DNA from: an uncultured Collinsella sp.
GTDB taxonomy: Bacteria > Actinomycetota > Coriobacteriia > Coriobacteriales > Coriobacteriaceae
DNA: 18,364 nt
NCBI GenBank assembly: GCA_900547025.1
Contig: UREZ01000032.1
Location: 1-18,364 of the forward strand
Direction: 5' to 3'
Shown here: positions 7,689-14,115 of the stretch, piece by piece
Position numbering within the stretch: the first letter of the stretch is position 1
How the letters are laid out: every line of letters starts with the position of its first letter
Notes under the pieces: model-generated
Database searches by the model: none
Seen by the model: only the letters and a program-made list of their open reading frames with translations
What the model was told of the DNA's origin: nothing
Made by a program: the position numbers and the translations under genes

Positions 7689-7799
7689 CCCGAGGGCGTA
7701 AAGAGGGGCGGAATGTTCAGGCAATCTCAACTGAATCAGCTCCGCTGCGACACGTGCCAGTTACCTTTAATGGATATGAGATGAATGAGGCGATTGTTT

Positions 7800-7808
7800 T
7801 GCTATACT
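7800..7808 (+). promoter_or_regulatory. Extended -10 promoter of tRNA-Val
   Basis: TGCTATACT is an extended -10 element (TGn plus TATACT), ending 10 nt before the mature tRNA 5' end. The -35 region has no good match, as is common for extended -10 promoters. Its position matches the expected start just ahead of the tRNA. Confidence 0.65.
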
Positions 7809-7818
7809 CTCTCCGCAC

Positions 7819-7894
7819 GGGCGATTGGCGCAACGGTTAGCGCAGGTGCTTTACACGCACAAGGCTGGGGGTTCGAATCCCTCATCGCCCACCA
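7819..7894 (+). tRNA. tRNA-Val (anticodon UAC), CCA encoded
   Basis: The 76-nt sequence folds as a standard cloverleaf. The acceptor pairs GGGCGAT with ATCGCCC, followed by discriminator A and an encoded CCA. The D arm is GCGC/GCGC with a GG-containing loop. The anticodon loop is TTTACAC, so the anticodon is TAC (Val, reading GUA). The variable loop has 5 nt, and the T loop is TTCGAAT on a GGGGG/CCCTC stem (one G-U). The outermost anticodon-stem pair is a G-A mismatch. A terminator follows at once. The last 18 nt plus 4 flanking bases are duplicated 184 bp downstream. Confidence 0.96.
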
Positions 7895-7898
7895 CTGA
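7877..7898 (+). repeat. 22-bp direct repeat, copy 1 (tRNA-Val 3' end)
   Basis: The block from the T-loop through the encoded CCA and four bases beyond (ATCCCTCATCGCC...CTGA) is repeated without change at 8061-8082. It has the position and extent typical of a tRNA 3'-end attachment core for tyrosine integrases. No integrase gene is in the window. Confidence 0.8.
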
Positions 7899-7903
7899 AT
7901 TGG

Positions 7904-7934
7904 AAACGGTCCTCGCAAGGGGACCGTTTTGTTT
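7904..7934 (+). terminator. tRNA-Val terminator
   Basis: AAACGGTCC (7904-7912) and GGACCGTTT (7921-7929) form a perfect 9-bp stem with an 8-nt loop, followed by TGTTTG. It starts 10 nt after the tRNA 3' end and is oriented to end the tRNA transcript. Confidence 0.85.
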
Positions 7935-8060
7935 GCGCCCATTTCATGGGATTCGAACCCGCCAGGGTGCGGAGCTGAGGAAACGCGAAGCGTTTTCCAG
8001 CGCAGCACGCGAGGGCCGCAGGCCCGAAGCGGAAGCGGGCGGCGCCAGCCGCACGCGGAC
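7935..8060. other. GC-rich structured spacer between the tRNA-end repeats
   Basis: No credible gene is visible. The segment opens with GGGATTCGAACCC (7948-7960), an antisense tRNA T-arm-like sequence. A run of GC-rich inverted repeats follows: GGAAACGC/GCGTTTTCC around 7979-7998, GGGCC-GCA-GGCCC around 8014-8024, and GGCGGC/GCCAGCC near 8039-8051. It ends abruptly where the second copy of the tRNA-Val 3' end begins. It may be the remnant of a second tRNA body, an excised element or a structured RNA. Sequence alone does not decide. Confidence 0.5.
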
Positions 8061-8082
8061 ATCCCTCATCGCCCACCACTGA
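8061..8082 (+). repeat. 22-bp direct repeat, copy 2 (orphan tRNA-Val 3' end)
   Basis: This block is identical to 7877-7898 but has no tRNA body upstream: the match stops inside the T loop. It is followed by its own terminator, as the intact tRNA is. It could be an attachment-site scar or the remnant of a second tandem tRNA-Val gene. Confidence 0.8.
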
Positions 8083-8088
8083 TTTGAT

Positions 8089-8119
8089 AGGCTCCCAGCA
8101 ATGGGAGCCTTTCTTTTTT
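8089..8119 (+). terminator. Orphan intrinsic terminator after the truncated tRNA end
   Basis: AGGCTCCCA (8089-8097) and TGGGAGCCT (8102-8110) form a perfect 9-bp stem with a GCAA tetraloop, followed by TTCTTTTTT. It is stronger than the tRNA-Val terminator but has no visible gene to terminate. Its arm sequence differs from the first terminator, although both sit at the same place relative to the repeated tRNA end. Confidence 0.88.
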
Positions 8120-8133
8120 GGGCCCATCGCAGA

Positions 8134-8146
8134 GGGATTCGAACCC
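8134..8146 (-). repeat. Antisense tRNA T-arm-like sequence
   Basis: GGGATTCGAACCC is identical to 7948-7960 and is the reverse complement of a tRNA T arm. In both places it follows a terminator and a GCCCAT string. The flanks do not fold into a full tRNA on the minus strand, and no CCA is found, so this is a fragment at most. Confidence 0.5.
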
Positions 8147-8171
8147 CACAGCTCACTCGTTTCAAGGGCAG

Positions 8172-8389
8172 TGGTCAAAAAATGCCAAATATGAGTACTG
8201 CTACCTCTTTTGTAACAGCATTTTCGAGGTCCCAAAGGGCAAATCTGACATCAAAGCAACGGCTAACGGTCCAGATGAGCATGTTTTCTGACAGCAAAAC
8301 TGGACATATGCGGTCCAATTCGTCAAATTGTGTCTAATTTATATGCTACAGAATTAGTGCCCGTACTCATATTTGGCATTTTTTGACCA
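8172..8389. repeat. 218-bp inverted-repeat element (MITE-like)
   Basis: The termini are perfect 27-bp inverted repeats at 8172-8198 and 8363-8389, each beginning TGGTCAAAAAATGCC and ending in ATGAGTAC. Beyond the perfect part, the arms keep a weaker resemblance (TGTAACA versus TGTAGCA) for about 20 bp. The interior is AT-richer than the genes. It contains competing small hairpins: GTCCAG with CTGGAC around 8270-8313, and TGGAC with GTCCA around 8302-8318. No transposase is encoded and no clear target-site duplication is visible. TTTTGACCA from the right end recurs at 8397-8405. A non-autonomous mobile element or a dispersed structured repeat is the best guess. Confidence 0.7.
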
Positions 8390-8420
8390 GAGGGACTTTT
8401 GACCATCGCAAATCAGCAAC

Positions 8421-8481
8421 AAAACGGGCTCCGGATCGCCAAATCATGCCGCATATGACACACCCAGCAGTCCGGAACCCG
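8421..8481 (-). terminator. Probable terminator of the arg operon
   Basis: CGGGCTCCGGA (8425-8435) and TCCGGAACCCG (8471-8481) form an 11-bp stem with one G-U pair on the minus strand, and the stem is followed by TTTTGTTG. The 35-nt loop contains a smaller TCAT/ATGA hairpin. The structure lies just past the argD stop. The long loop makes it less standard than the other terminators here. Confidence 0.6.
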
Positions 8482-8506
8482 ATCCAAATTGAGTTATTAC
8501 GCTGCG

Positions 8507-9790
8507 TTAGCCCAAGACACCCGACAGGATCTCGATCAGGCTGTCCACGTCGGCTTCCTCGCAGACGAGCGGCGGCAAGAAACGCAGCGTATGGGCACCC
8601 GTAGCGTTAATCACGACACCGGCGGCCAGCGCGCGGGCAACAATATCATGCGCATCGCCCGCAGCGTCATCCAAGTCGCATCCGAGCATCAGGCCGCGGC
8701 CACGAACCTCAACCACGTGCGGGAGCTTGGCGAGCTTTGCCTCCATATAGGCGCCCACCTTGGCAGCATGCTCGGCATAATCGCCACGCACAAGCGCGGA
8801 GAGCGTCGCGGCACACGCCGCGATGGGCAAGCAGCTACCGCCAAAGGTCGAGCCATGGTCGCCCGGCTTAAACACGTCGGCAATCTCCTTCTTTGCCACG
8901 ACGGCACCCATGGGCACGCCGTCGGCAATGCCCTTGGCAAGGCTCATGATGTCGGGCTCCACGTCATAGGTTTGGAACGCAAATGGCTTGCCGGAGCGTA
9001 AGATGCCGCACTGGACCTCGTCGGCGATAAGCACGGCGCCCACTTCGTGTGCCAGGTCGCGCGCCGCCGCCATAAACTCCTCGGTCATAGGGTGCACGCC
9101 ACTCTCACCCTGGATCGGTTCGAGCATTACAGCGCATATTTCACTGCCCAGCTGCTTAAAGATCGCACGCAGTTCATCGACATCGTTGGGCGTGCAGGCC
9201 ACAAAGCCACCCGGCAGCGGGCGGAAGCTGTCCTGCAGCCAATCCTGCATGGTGGCGGCAATGGTCTCGAGCGTACGGCCGTGGAAGCCGCCGCGCATGC
9301 ACACGATGGTGTTGCCGCCATTACCGGCACGCTTGGCGTACAGGCGCGCGAGCTTCATCGAGCCCTCGTTGGCCTCGGCGCCAGAGTTGGCAAAGAAGGT
9401 CTCCCAAACCTGCTCATCCGCAGCCGGGGCACCAAGAGCAGCTGCCGTGGTCTCATCGCCGGCGGCAATGGCATCGGCAAGCACGCGCGCACCATCTACG
9501 TCGTCGTTAGCAAGCTTGGACAGCAGCGCCGCGACCTGTCCGCGCTGCTCGATGTAGAAATAGTTGGAGACATGCATGAGCTTTTTGGTCTGTGCTTCGA
9601 GCGCCGAGAGCACAGCCGGGTCGCCATGACCTAGGCTGCACACGCCGATGCCGGCAAGAAAGTCGAGGTACTCACGGCCATCGTCGCCGGTGAGCTTCAT
9701 GCCGTGGCCCTCGACAAACTCGACCGGAGAGCGGCCAAAGGTATGCATAACGTAATGGGATTCAAGCGATTGCTGAGCTGCAAGTGACAT
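8507..9790 (-). CDS. argD: Acetylornithine aminotransferase
   Basis: This 427-residue class III pyridoxal-phosphate aminotransferase converts N-acetylglutamate semialdehyde and glutamate to N-acetylornithine and 2-oxoglutarate. Visible features are the N-terminal DFLAGIGVCSLGH, the phosphate-binding ANSGAEANE (134-142), GGFHGRTL (167-174), the cofactor-ring Asp in IADEVQ (Asp257), and the Schiff-base lysine in SLAKGIADGVPMGA (Lys286). About 30 residues between helices at roughly 95-126 are Ala/Asp/Gly-rich and longer than in typical ArgD proteins. The ATG has GAAAGG upstream. The gene is last in argC-argJ-argB-argD, 69 nt after argB. Close relatives act on succinylornithine, GABA or ornithine, but the operon fixes the role. 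Confidence 0.94.
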   Translation of the reverse strand: MSLAAQQSLESHYVMHTFGRSPVEFVEGHGMKLTGDDGREYLDFLAGIGVCSLGHGDPAVLSALEAQTKKLMHVSNYFYIEQRGQVAALLSKLANDDVDGARVLADAIAAGDETTAAALGAPAADEQVWETFFANSGAEANEGSMKLARLYAKRAGNGGNTIVCMRGGFHGRTLETIAATMQDWLQDSFRPLPGGFVACTPNDVDELRAIFKQLGSEICAVMLEPIQGESGVHPMTEEFMAAARDLAHEVGAVLIADEVQCGILRSGKPFAFQTYDVEPDIMSLAKGIADGVPMGAVVAKKEIADVFKPGDHGSTFGGSCLPIAACAATLSALVRGDYAEHAAKVGAYMEAKLAKLPHVVEVRGRGLMLGCDLDDAAGDAHDIVARALAAGVVINATGAHTLRFLPPLVCEEADVDSLIEILSGVLG

Positions 9791-9859
9791 GGGATGCCTT
9801 TCGTTGGGCGCCAGCCGGCGCGGGGCTATGGGTGCAGGAATGGGGCGGCTGCGGGTCAG

Positions 9860-10840
9860 CTAGACCGTCTGAAGTTTCTCGACCTCGTCAAGGTTTTCGG
9901 TCAGACGCGCAGCAAACGTCGAAAGCGGATGCGGATGCGTATCGAACTCGTAAGCCGTCTCGGTGGAATGGATCACGGTGCCGACGCCGGCATCGGTTAG
10001 CAGCTCCAGGAGCAGCGAATGCGGCGTAGTACCGTTAATGATGTGGGCTCGGAACACGCCAGCGGTAAGCGCATCGACAGCCGCACGCAGCTTGGGAATC
10101 ATGCCCTTATCGACCTCGTCGCCGTAGAGCATTTCGTTAACCTCGTCGAGTGTTAGGTTGGAGATAAGCGAGTCCTTGTCGCTAAAGTCCTTGTACAGGC
10201 CATCGACATCGGTCAAAAAGATCGCCTTATGCGCGTGGAGCGCCGCGGCAACGGCACCGGCGGCGGTATCGGCGTTGATGTTGAAGAAACCGCCGTCCTC
10301 CCCCGCCGCGACGGTAGCGATGACGGGGATGTACTCGCTATCGAGTAAGCGCTCGATATAGTCGGTGTTGACGTGCGTCACTTTGCCCACGCGACCGAGC
10401 TCGGGGTCGAGCGACTCGGCGATGAGCGTGCCGGCATCGCTGCCCGACACGCCCACGGCCAGGTTGCCGTGGTGGTTGATGGCAGCAACCAGCTCCTGGT
10501 TAACCTTGCCGCCCAGCACCTCGCGTACGATATCCATAGTCGCCGGCGTGGTCACGCGCTGGCCGTTCTTAAACTCGACGGGAATATCGTAATGGCTCAG
10601 CGCCTCGTTGATAGCCTTGCCGCCGCCGTGCACGATGACGGGGCGCATACCGATGATCTTGAGCAAAACGATGTCGCTCATCACGTCGCGGCGCAGCTGC
10701 TCATCAACCATGGCGGCTCCGCCATATTTGATAACAACCGTCTTGCCGGTCAGGTTCTTAATCCACGGCAGCGCTTCGAACAGCAGCTGCGCGGTTGCTT
10801 CGTTGGATTCGCTCGAACGACAATCGCGTGCGAATTTCAT
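9860..10840 (-). CDS. argB: Acetylglutamate kinase
   Basis: This amino-acid-kinase-fold enzyme phosphorylates N-acetylglutamate with ATP. From the ATG at 10840 it has 326 residues, with VVIKYGGAAM (about 35-44), VHGGGKAI (70-77), the NGQRVTT loop, NINADTAAGAVAAAL, LTDVDGLY and GMIPKLRAAV. An N-terminal helix of about 25 residues ahead of the catalytic core is what arginine-sensitive hexameric ArgB enzymes have, so feedback inhibition by arginine is likely (inference). About 30 residues follow the usual C-terminal GVGTVI, an uncommon tail. A frame with a TTG start at 10900 would add 20 residues. I prefer the ATG, which has a GAGG-type site. It lies 81 nt after argJ and precedes argD. Confidence 0.94.
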   Translation of the reverse strand: MKFARDCRSSESNEATAQLLFEALPWIKNLTGKTVVIKYGGAAMVDEQLRRDVMSDIVLLKIIGMRPVIVHGGGKAINEALSHYDIPVEFKNGQRVTTPATMDIVREVLGGKVNQELVAAINHHGNLAVGVSGSDAGTLIAESLDPELGRVGKVTHVNTDYIERLLDSEYIPVIATVAAGEDGGFFNINADTAAGAVAAALHAHKAIFLTDVDGLYKDFSDKDSLISNLTLDEVNEMLYGDEVDKGMIPKLRAAVDALTAGVFRAHIINGTTPHSLLLELLTDAGVGTVIHSTETAYEFDTHPHPLSTFAARLTENLDEVEKLQTV

Positions 10841-10921
10841 AATCTGCCTCGTCTTTCGTATCGTTATCGCGCCGTGCTCCGCTGTCCGCAATCGCGGCAA
10901 GATGCGCAGCGTGCCTGGAAT

Positions 10922-12190
10922 CTAGGAACGGTAGTCTCCGTTGATGGAGATGTATTCATGCGTGAGGTCGCAGGTCCACACGGTCGTTGCCGCGTCGCCT
11001 GCGCCCAGGTCGGCCGAGATCACGATCTCGGGCGCCTCGAAACGTCGTAGAGCCTCGTCCTCGTCAAAGCGAACAGTCAGACCGTCGCGACAGACGGGCA
11101 TGCCCATCATGTCGATGGAAACGTCTTCCTGATTAAACTTCACGCCGCACTTGCCAAGCGCCATGGCAACGCGGCCCCAGTTGCAGTCGTGGCCGGCGAT
11201 GCAGGTCTTAACGAGCGGCGAGTTGGCAACGGCACGAGCGGCGATATCAGCTTCCTCGTCGTTGGCGGCTCCGGTAACGTTGACCGTAACAAGCTTGGAT
11301 GCGCCCTCACCATCGGCGGCGATATTGCGCGCCAGGCTCTCGCACACCTCGTGCACGGCAAATGCCAACTCGTCGAAGGCATCGGAGCCCTCGACGATGG
11401 CCTCGGCATCTGCGGCAGCAGCGCCAGAAGCAAGCATGATGCAGGTGTCGTTGGTCGAGGTGTCGGAATCGACCGTTACCTTGTTAAAGGTCTGCTTGAC
11501 GGTCGAGAGCAGCAGGGCATGAAGTGCCGCAGGCTCGACGGGGGCATCGGTGGTGATAACTGCGATCATGGTGGCCATATTAGGCATGATCATGCCCGAG
11601 CCCTTGCACATGCCGCCTACCGTATAGACATTGCCCGCATGACCCGCAGCCTCACTGACGTAGGACACGGCGTACTCCTTGGAGTGCGTGTCGGTCGTCA
11701 TGATGGCGCGAGCGGCATCGGCGCCACCGTGGGCGGAGAGCGCCTCGTAGGCAGCAGGAATGGCTGTCTCAAACGTGTCGATCGGCAGAATCTGGCCAAT
11801 CACACCCGTGGAGGCAACCAGGATCTGCTGGGGTTCGCAGCCGATAACCTGCGATGCGATGTTGCAGGTCTCGCGCGCGCAGGCAAGGCCGGTCTCGCCC
11901 GTGGCGGCGTTCGCGTTGCCGGAGTTGATTGAAACACCGGCGATGATACCGTAGCCCTTGTCCGCACCGCCCAGGTTGGCACGGCTCACCTGCACGGGCG
12001 CCGCGCAAAAGCGGTTGGCCGTAAACACGCCGGCGCCGGGACAGGGTTTATCGGGCATGACGAGCGCATAGTCTAAGCGCTCGGGATTCTTCCGGAATCC
12101 CGCATGGATGCCTGCGGCCTTAAAGCCGGCCGCTGCCGTAACGCCACCCTCGACGGCGCGAATCTTGATATCAATCAGGTCGGTATTCAT
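10922..12190 (-). CDS. argJ: Bifunctional ornithine acetyltransferase / N-acetylglutamate synthase
   Basis: This 422-residue enzyme transfers the acetyl group from N-acetylornithine to glutamate, closing the cyclic arginine pathway. Many homologues also acetylate glutamate with acetyl-CoA. It is an Ntn-type protein that cleaves itself into alpha and beta chains. The cleavage site is visible as KGSGMIMPNMA-TMIAV with Thr207 as nucleophile, preceded by the oxyanion-hole region STGVIGQ (127-133). VDSDTSTNDT and the C-terminal HEYISINGDYRS are also typical. No argA or argE is in the window, which fits the cyclic pathway. Whether it is mono- or bifunctional cannot be told from sequence. An AAGGAGTC site precedes the ATG. 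It lies 134 nt after argC. Confidence 0.95.
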   Translation of the reverse strand: MNTDLIDIKIRAVEGGVTAAAGFKAAGIHAGFRKNPERLDYALVMPDKPCPGAGVFTANRFCAAPVQVSRANLGGADKGYGIIAGVSINSGNANAATGETGLACARETCNIASQVIGCEPQQILVASTGVIGQILPIDTFETAIPAAYEALSAHGGADAARAIMTTDTHSKEYAVSYVSEAAGHAGNVYTVGGMCKGSGMIMPNMATMIAVITTDAPVEPAALHALLLSTVKQTFNKVTVDSDTSTNDTCIMLASGAAAADAEAIVEGSDAFDELAFAVHEVCESLARNIAADGEGASKLVTVNVTGAANDEEADIAARAVANSPLVKTCIAGHDCNWGRVAMALGKCGVKFNQEDVSIDMMGMPVCRDGLTVRFDEDEALRRFEAPEIVISADLGAGDAATTVWTCDLTHEYISINGDYRS

Positions 12191-12324
12191 CGTCTTTATG
12201 ACTCCTTATGTCAAACAAAAAACGGACATCGGTTGGTGCGCCATGCCAGTCGCAATCATGAGACCAGCTTAAAAGTGGCGCCCCACTCGATGCCCGACTA
12301 CCAAATCGTTAACAATCGAATGTG

Positions 12325-13395
12325 CTACACCGGGCACGCCACTGTGGGCAAGCCTCGTCGCTCGTCAAAGCCAAAGACGATATTGGCGCACTGGACTGCT
12401 TGGCCCGCAGCGCCCTTGCACAAATTGTCGATGGCGCCCGTCGCCACCAGCACGCCCGCGCGCTTGTTGAACGCAAGGCCAATCTGGGCGGCGTTGGTGC
12501 CGACGACCGAAGCCGTCTTGGGCTGCTGGCCGGCATCGAGCACGCGAACAAAGGTGCGTCCAGCGTAGAACTGCTTGTAATAGTCGACAACGTCCTCAAG
12601 GATCAAGGTATCGATAGCCTGCGGCGCAAGCGGCATCGTTACCGTAGAGAGTAGACCGCGCTTGAGGGGTGCCAGGTGCGGGGTAAAGACGACGCGATCT
12701 GTTAGACCAAGGATTTGCTCGATTTCGGGCGTGTGACGATGCTTGCCCACGCCGTAGGCCTCCAAATTCTCGTCGGCGCTGCAAAAATGCGTACGAGCGT
12801 TGCAGGACTTGCCGGCACCCGTCACACCGCTGATGGCATCGACAATCACGGGACCGTTCTCGGCCACCCAGCCCGCACGCACGGCAGGAGCGGCAGCAAG
12901 GCTCGTTGCGGTGGGATAGCAGCCGGCGCAGGCGACCAACACGGGCCTGCCAGCAGCATGGCTGGAAGCAGCGGTCTCCAAGTCCTGGCAGAACAGCTCG
13001 GGCAGGCCGAAGGCACGTGTCTTGAGTAGCTCGGGGCTCGTGTGCTCGGCGGCATACCATGCCTCAAACACGGCCGGATCGCTCAGGCGGTAATCGGCCG
13101 AAAGATCAAAGCAGGAAACGTCTGCGGCAAGCAGGGCGGGCACCTGCGCCATGGCGGCGGTGTGCGGCACGGCCAAAAATACCGCGTCGCAGTTCTTGAG
13201 CTCGGGGGCATCATGCGTCGTGAAGACAAGATCGCTTACGCCGGTGAAGCTCGGGTACACCGCAGACAACGGCTGGCCGGCATCGGCGTTGGACGTAATG
13301 GCGACAAGTTCAAACTCGGGATGACCGAGCACGAGGCGAATGAGCTCGGCTCCGGCATATCCAGCCGCGCCGACGATTCCAACCTTCAAAGACAT
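12325..13395 (-). CDS. argC: N-acetyl-gamma-glutamyl-phosphate reductase
   Basis: This 356-residue NADPH-dependent dehydrogenase reduces N-acetylglutamyl phosphate to the semialdehyde. The Rossmann signature GIVGAAGYAGAEL is at residues 6-18, and the catalytic cysteine is Cys159 in ACAGCYPTATSLA. GVTGAGKS and the HRHTPEIEQ histidine segment follow, all characteristic of type 1 ArgC. The ATG is preceded by AAGGAGT. It is the first gene of argC-argJ-argB-argD, with paired ArgR-like operators 87-123 nt upstream of the start. Identification is secure. Confidence 0.96.
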   Translation of the reverse strand: MSLKVGIVGAAGYAGAELIRLVLGHPEFELVAITSNADAGQPLSAVYPSFTGVSDLVFTTHDAPELKNCDAVFLAVPHTAAMAQVPALLAADVSCFDLSADYRLSDPAVFEAWYAAEHTSPELLKTRAFGLPELFCQDLETAASSHAAGRPVLVACAGCYPTATSLAAAPAVRAGWVAENGPVIVDAISGVTGAGKSCNARTHFCSADENLEAYGVGKHRHTPEIEQILGLTDRVVFTPHLAPLKRGLLSTVTMPLAPQAIDTLILEDVVDYYKQFYAGRTFVRVLDAGQQPKTASVVGTNAAQIGLAFNKRAGVLVATGAIDNLCKGAAGQAVQCANIVFGFDERRGLPTVACPV

Positions 13396-13480
13396 ATCAG
13401 ACTCCTTGTCTGCGATTTATGCACCGATGCGCATTTCGCAGCGGTCGTTATGAAGTGGGTTGAAACTTTAGCACCAAAAG

Positions 13481-13517
13481 ATGCATGAATACGTAAATGG
13501 CTTGCATATTCATGCAT
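13481..13517. promoter_or_regulatory. Tandem ArgR-like operators upstream of argC
   Basis: Two 14-bp palindromic boxes, TGCATGAATACGTA (13482-13495) and TGCATATTCATGCA (13503-13516), have centres 21 bp apart. Seen as one unit, ATGCATGAATA (13481-13491) and TATTCATGCAT (13507-13517) are perfect inverted repeats. ArgR/AhrC repressors bind pairs of ARG boxes on one face of the helix with this centre spacing, and the TGAAT/ATTCA cores match ARG-box half-sites. Repression by arginine is therefore likely. The argR gene is not in the window. Confidence 0.7.
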
Positions 13518-13560
13518 TGAAACATTCCCGACACATTCGCTTGAAGGAATTGACAAATGG

Positions 13561-13617
13561 AGCGGGCCCCATATTACCCAGTGCACCTTACGGTGACGTT
13601 GCAATGTGGGGCCCGCT
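13561..13617 (-). other. Strong compound hairpin at the end of the flavin operon
   Basis: AGCGGGCCCCA (13561-13571) pairs perfectly with TGGGGCCCGCT (13607-13617). The helix continues through a wobble and three A-T pairs to about 15 bp. The apical region holds a second small hairpin, CACC-TTAC-GGTG. It follows the last split-barrel gene by about 44 nt on the minus strand. No U-tract lies on either side, so it may block 3' exonucleases, work with Rho or be a REP-type repeat. It also sits between that gene and the argC operators, insulating the two operons. Confidence 0.55.
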
Positions 13618-13660
13618 ATATGCGAGAATTTGAATTGTCGAAGCTTGCTGAGAGACTCGT

Positions 13661-14071
13661 TTAGAGCTCGACCGGCACCCATTCGTCGTGATTGCAGATA
13701 AAGGCCTCGGGTTCCTCCACGCTAAAGAAGACGAGCGTGGGGTCGTTAGGCCCCTCATAGTGCTCGCTCAAGCGCTCAAGATGTTTCCATCCAGCCTCGC
13801 GCATATCGGGAGCGGCCTGGTCATCCAGACCCGCATGCCCGCGCAAGATGAGCCAGCCATGGCCCGGCCACCAACTCGTGGCCTCAAAGCGCTGATTTTG
13901 CAGCAGCTCTTGCCACACGTCTTTGGTGCGCGCCGTCACAAACCACAGCTTACCGTCCTGAATCTGTGCAAACGAGAACGGACGTACATGTGGCTGCCCG
14001 TCCACGCTCGTCGCCAAGTACCACGCCGGCACCGACGTCAGATACTCCAAAACCGTATTCAATCCGTCCAC
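13661..14071 (-). CDS. Pyridoxamine 5'-phosphate oxidase-like FMN-binding split-barrel protein (1)
   Basis: This 136-residue soluble protein resembles the PNPOX-like split-barrel family, whose small members bind FMN or F420 as dimers. The start of the domain (VPAWYLATSVDGQPHVRPFSF, about 14-34) and GKLWFVTARTKDVWQELLQN are the conserved strands and phosphate-side helix. The catalytic activity and cofactor are not determinable from sequence. The start is a GTG with an excellent AGGAGG site, and the frame has no closer ATG. It is paralogous to the gene just upstream (44 nt gap), with aligned PAWYLAT, RPFSFA, DGKLWF, KDVW and AFFSV-type blocks. It is the last gene of the FMN-riboswitch operon, so an FMN cofactor is the best inference. 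Confidence 0.82.
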   Translation of the reverse strand: MDGLNTVLEYLTSVPAWYLATSVDGQPHVRPFSFAQIQDGKLWFVTARTKDVWQELLQNQRFEATSWWPGHGWLILRGHAGLDDQAAPDMREAGWKHLERLSEHYEGPNDPTLVFFSVEEPEAFICNHDEWVPVEL

Positions 14072-14115
14072 GTTTCCTCCTGTACTAGCCAGTTTGAGAG
14101 CCTGGTTTGTGTGAG

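Noticed and set aside
7802..8062. Short minus-strand open frames across tRNA-Val (peptide containing RDSNPQPCACKA)
   Set aside because: This is the typical artefact of translating the antisense strand of a tRNA gene.
8120..8200. A second, minus-strand tRNA gene suggested by the T-arm-like sequence
   Set aside because: The acceptor and anticodon stems cannot be completed, the T stem has mismatches, and no CCA end is present.
8101..8337. A 78-codon plus-strand open frame through the inverted-repeat element
   Set aside because: It starts inside a terminator hairpin, lacks a ribosome site and resembles no known protein. The DNA palindrome explains the region better.
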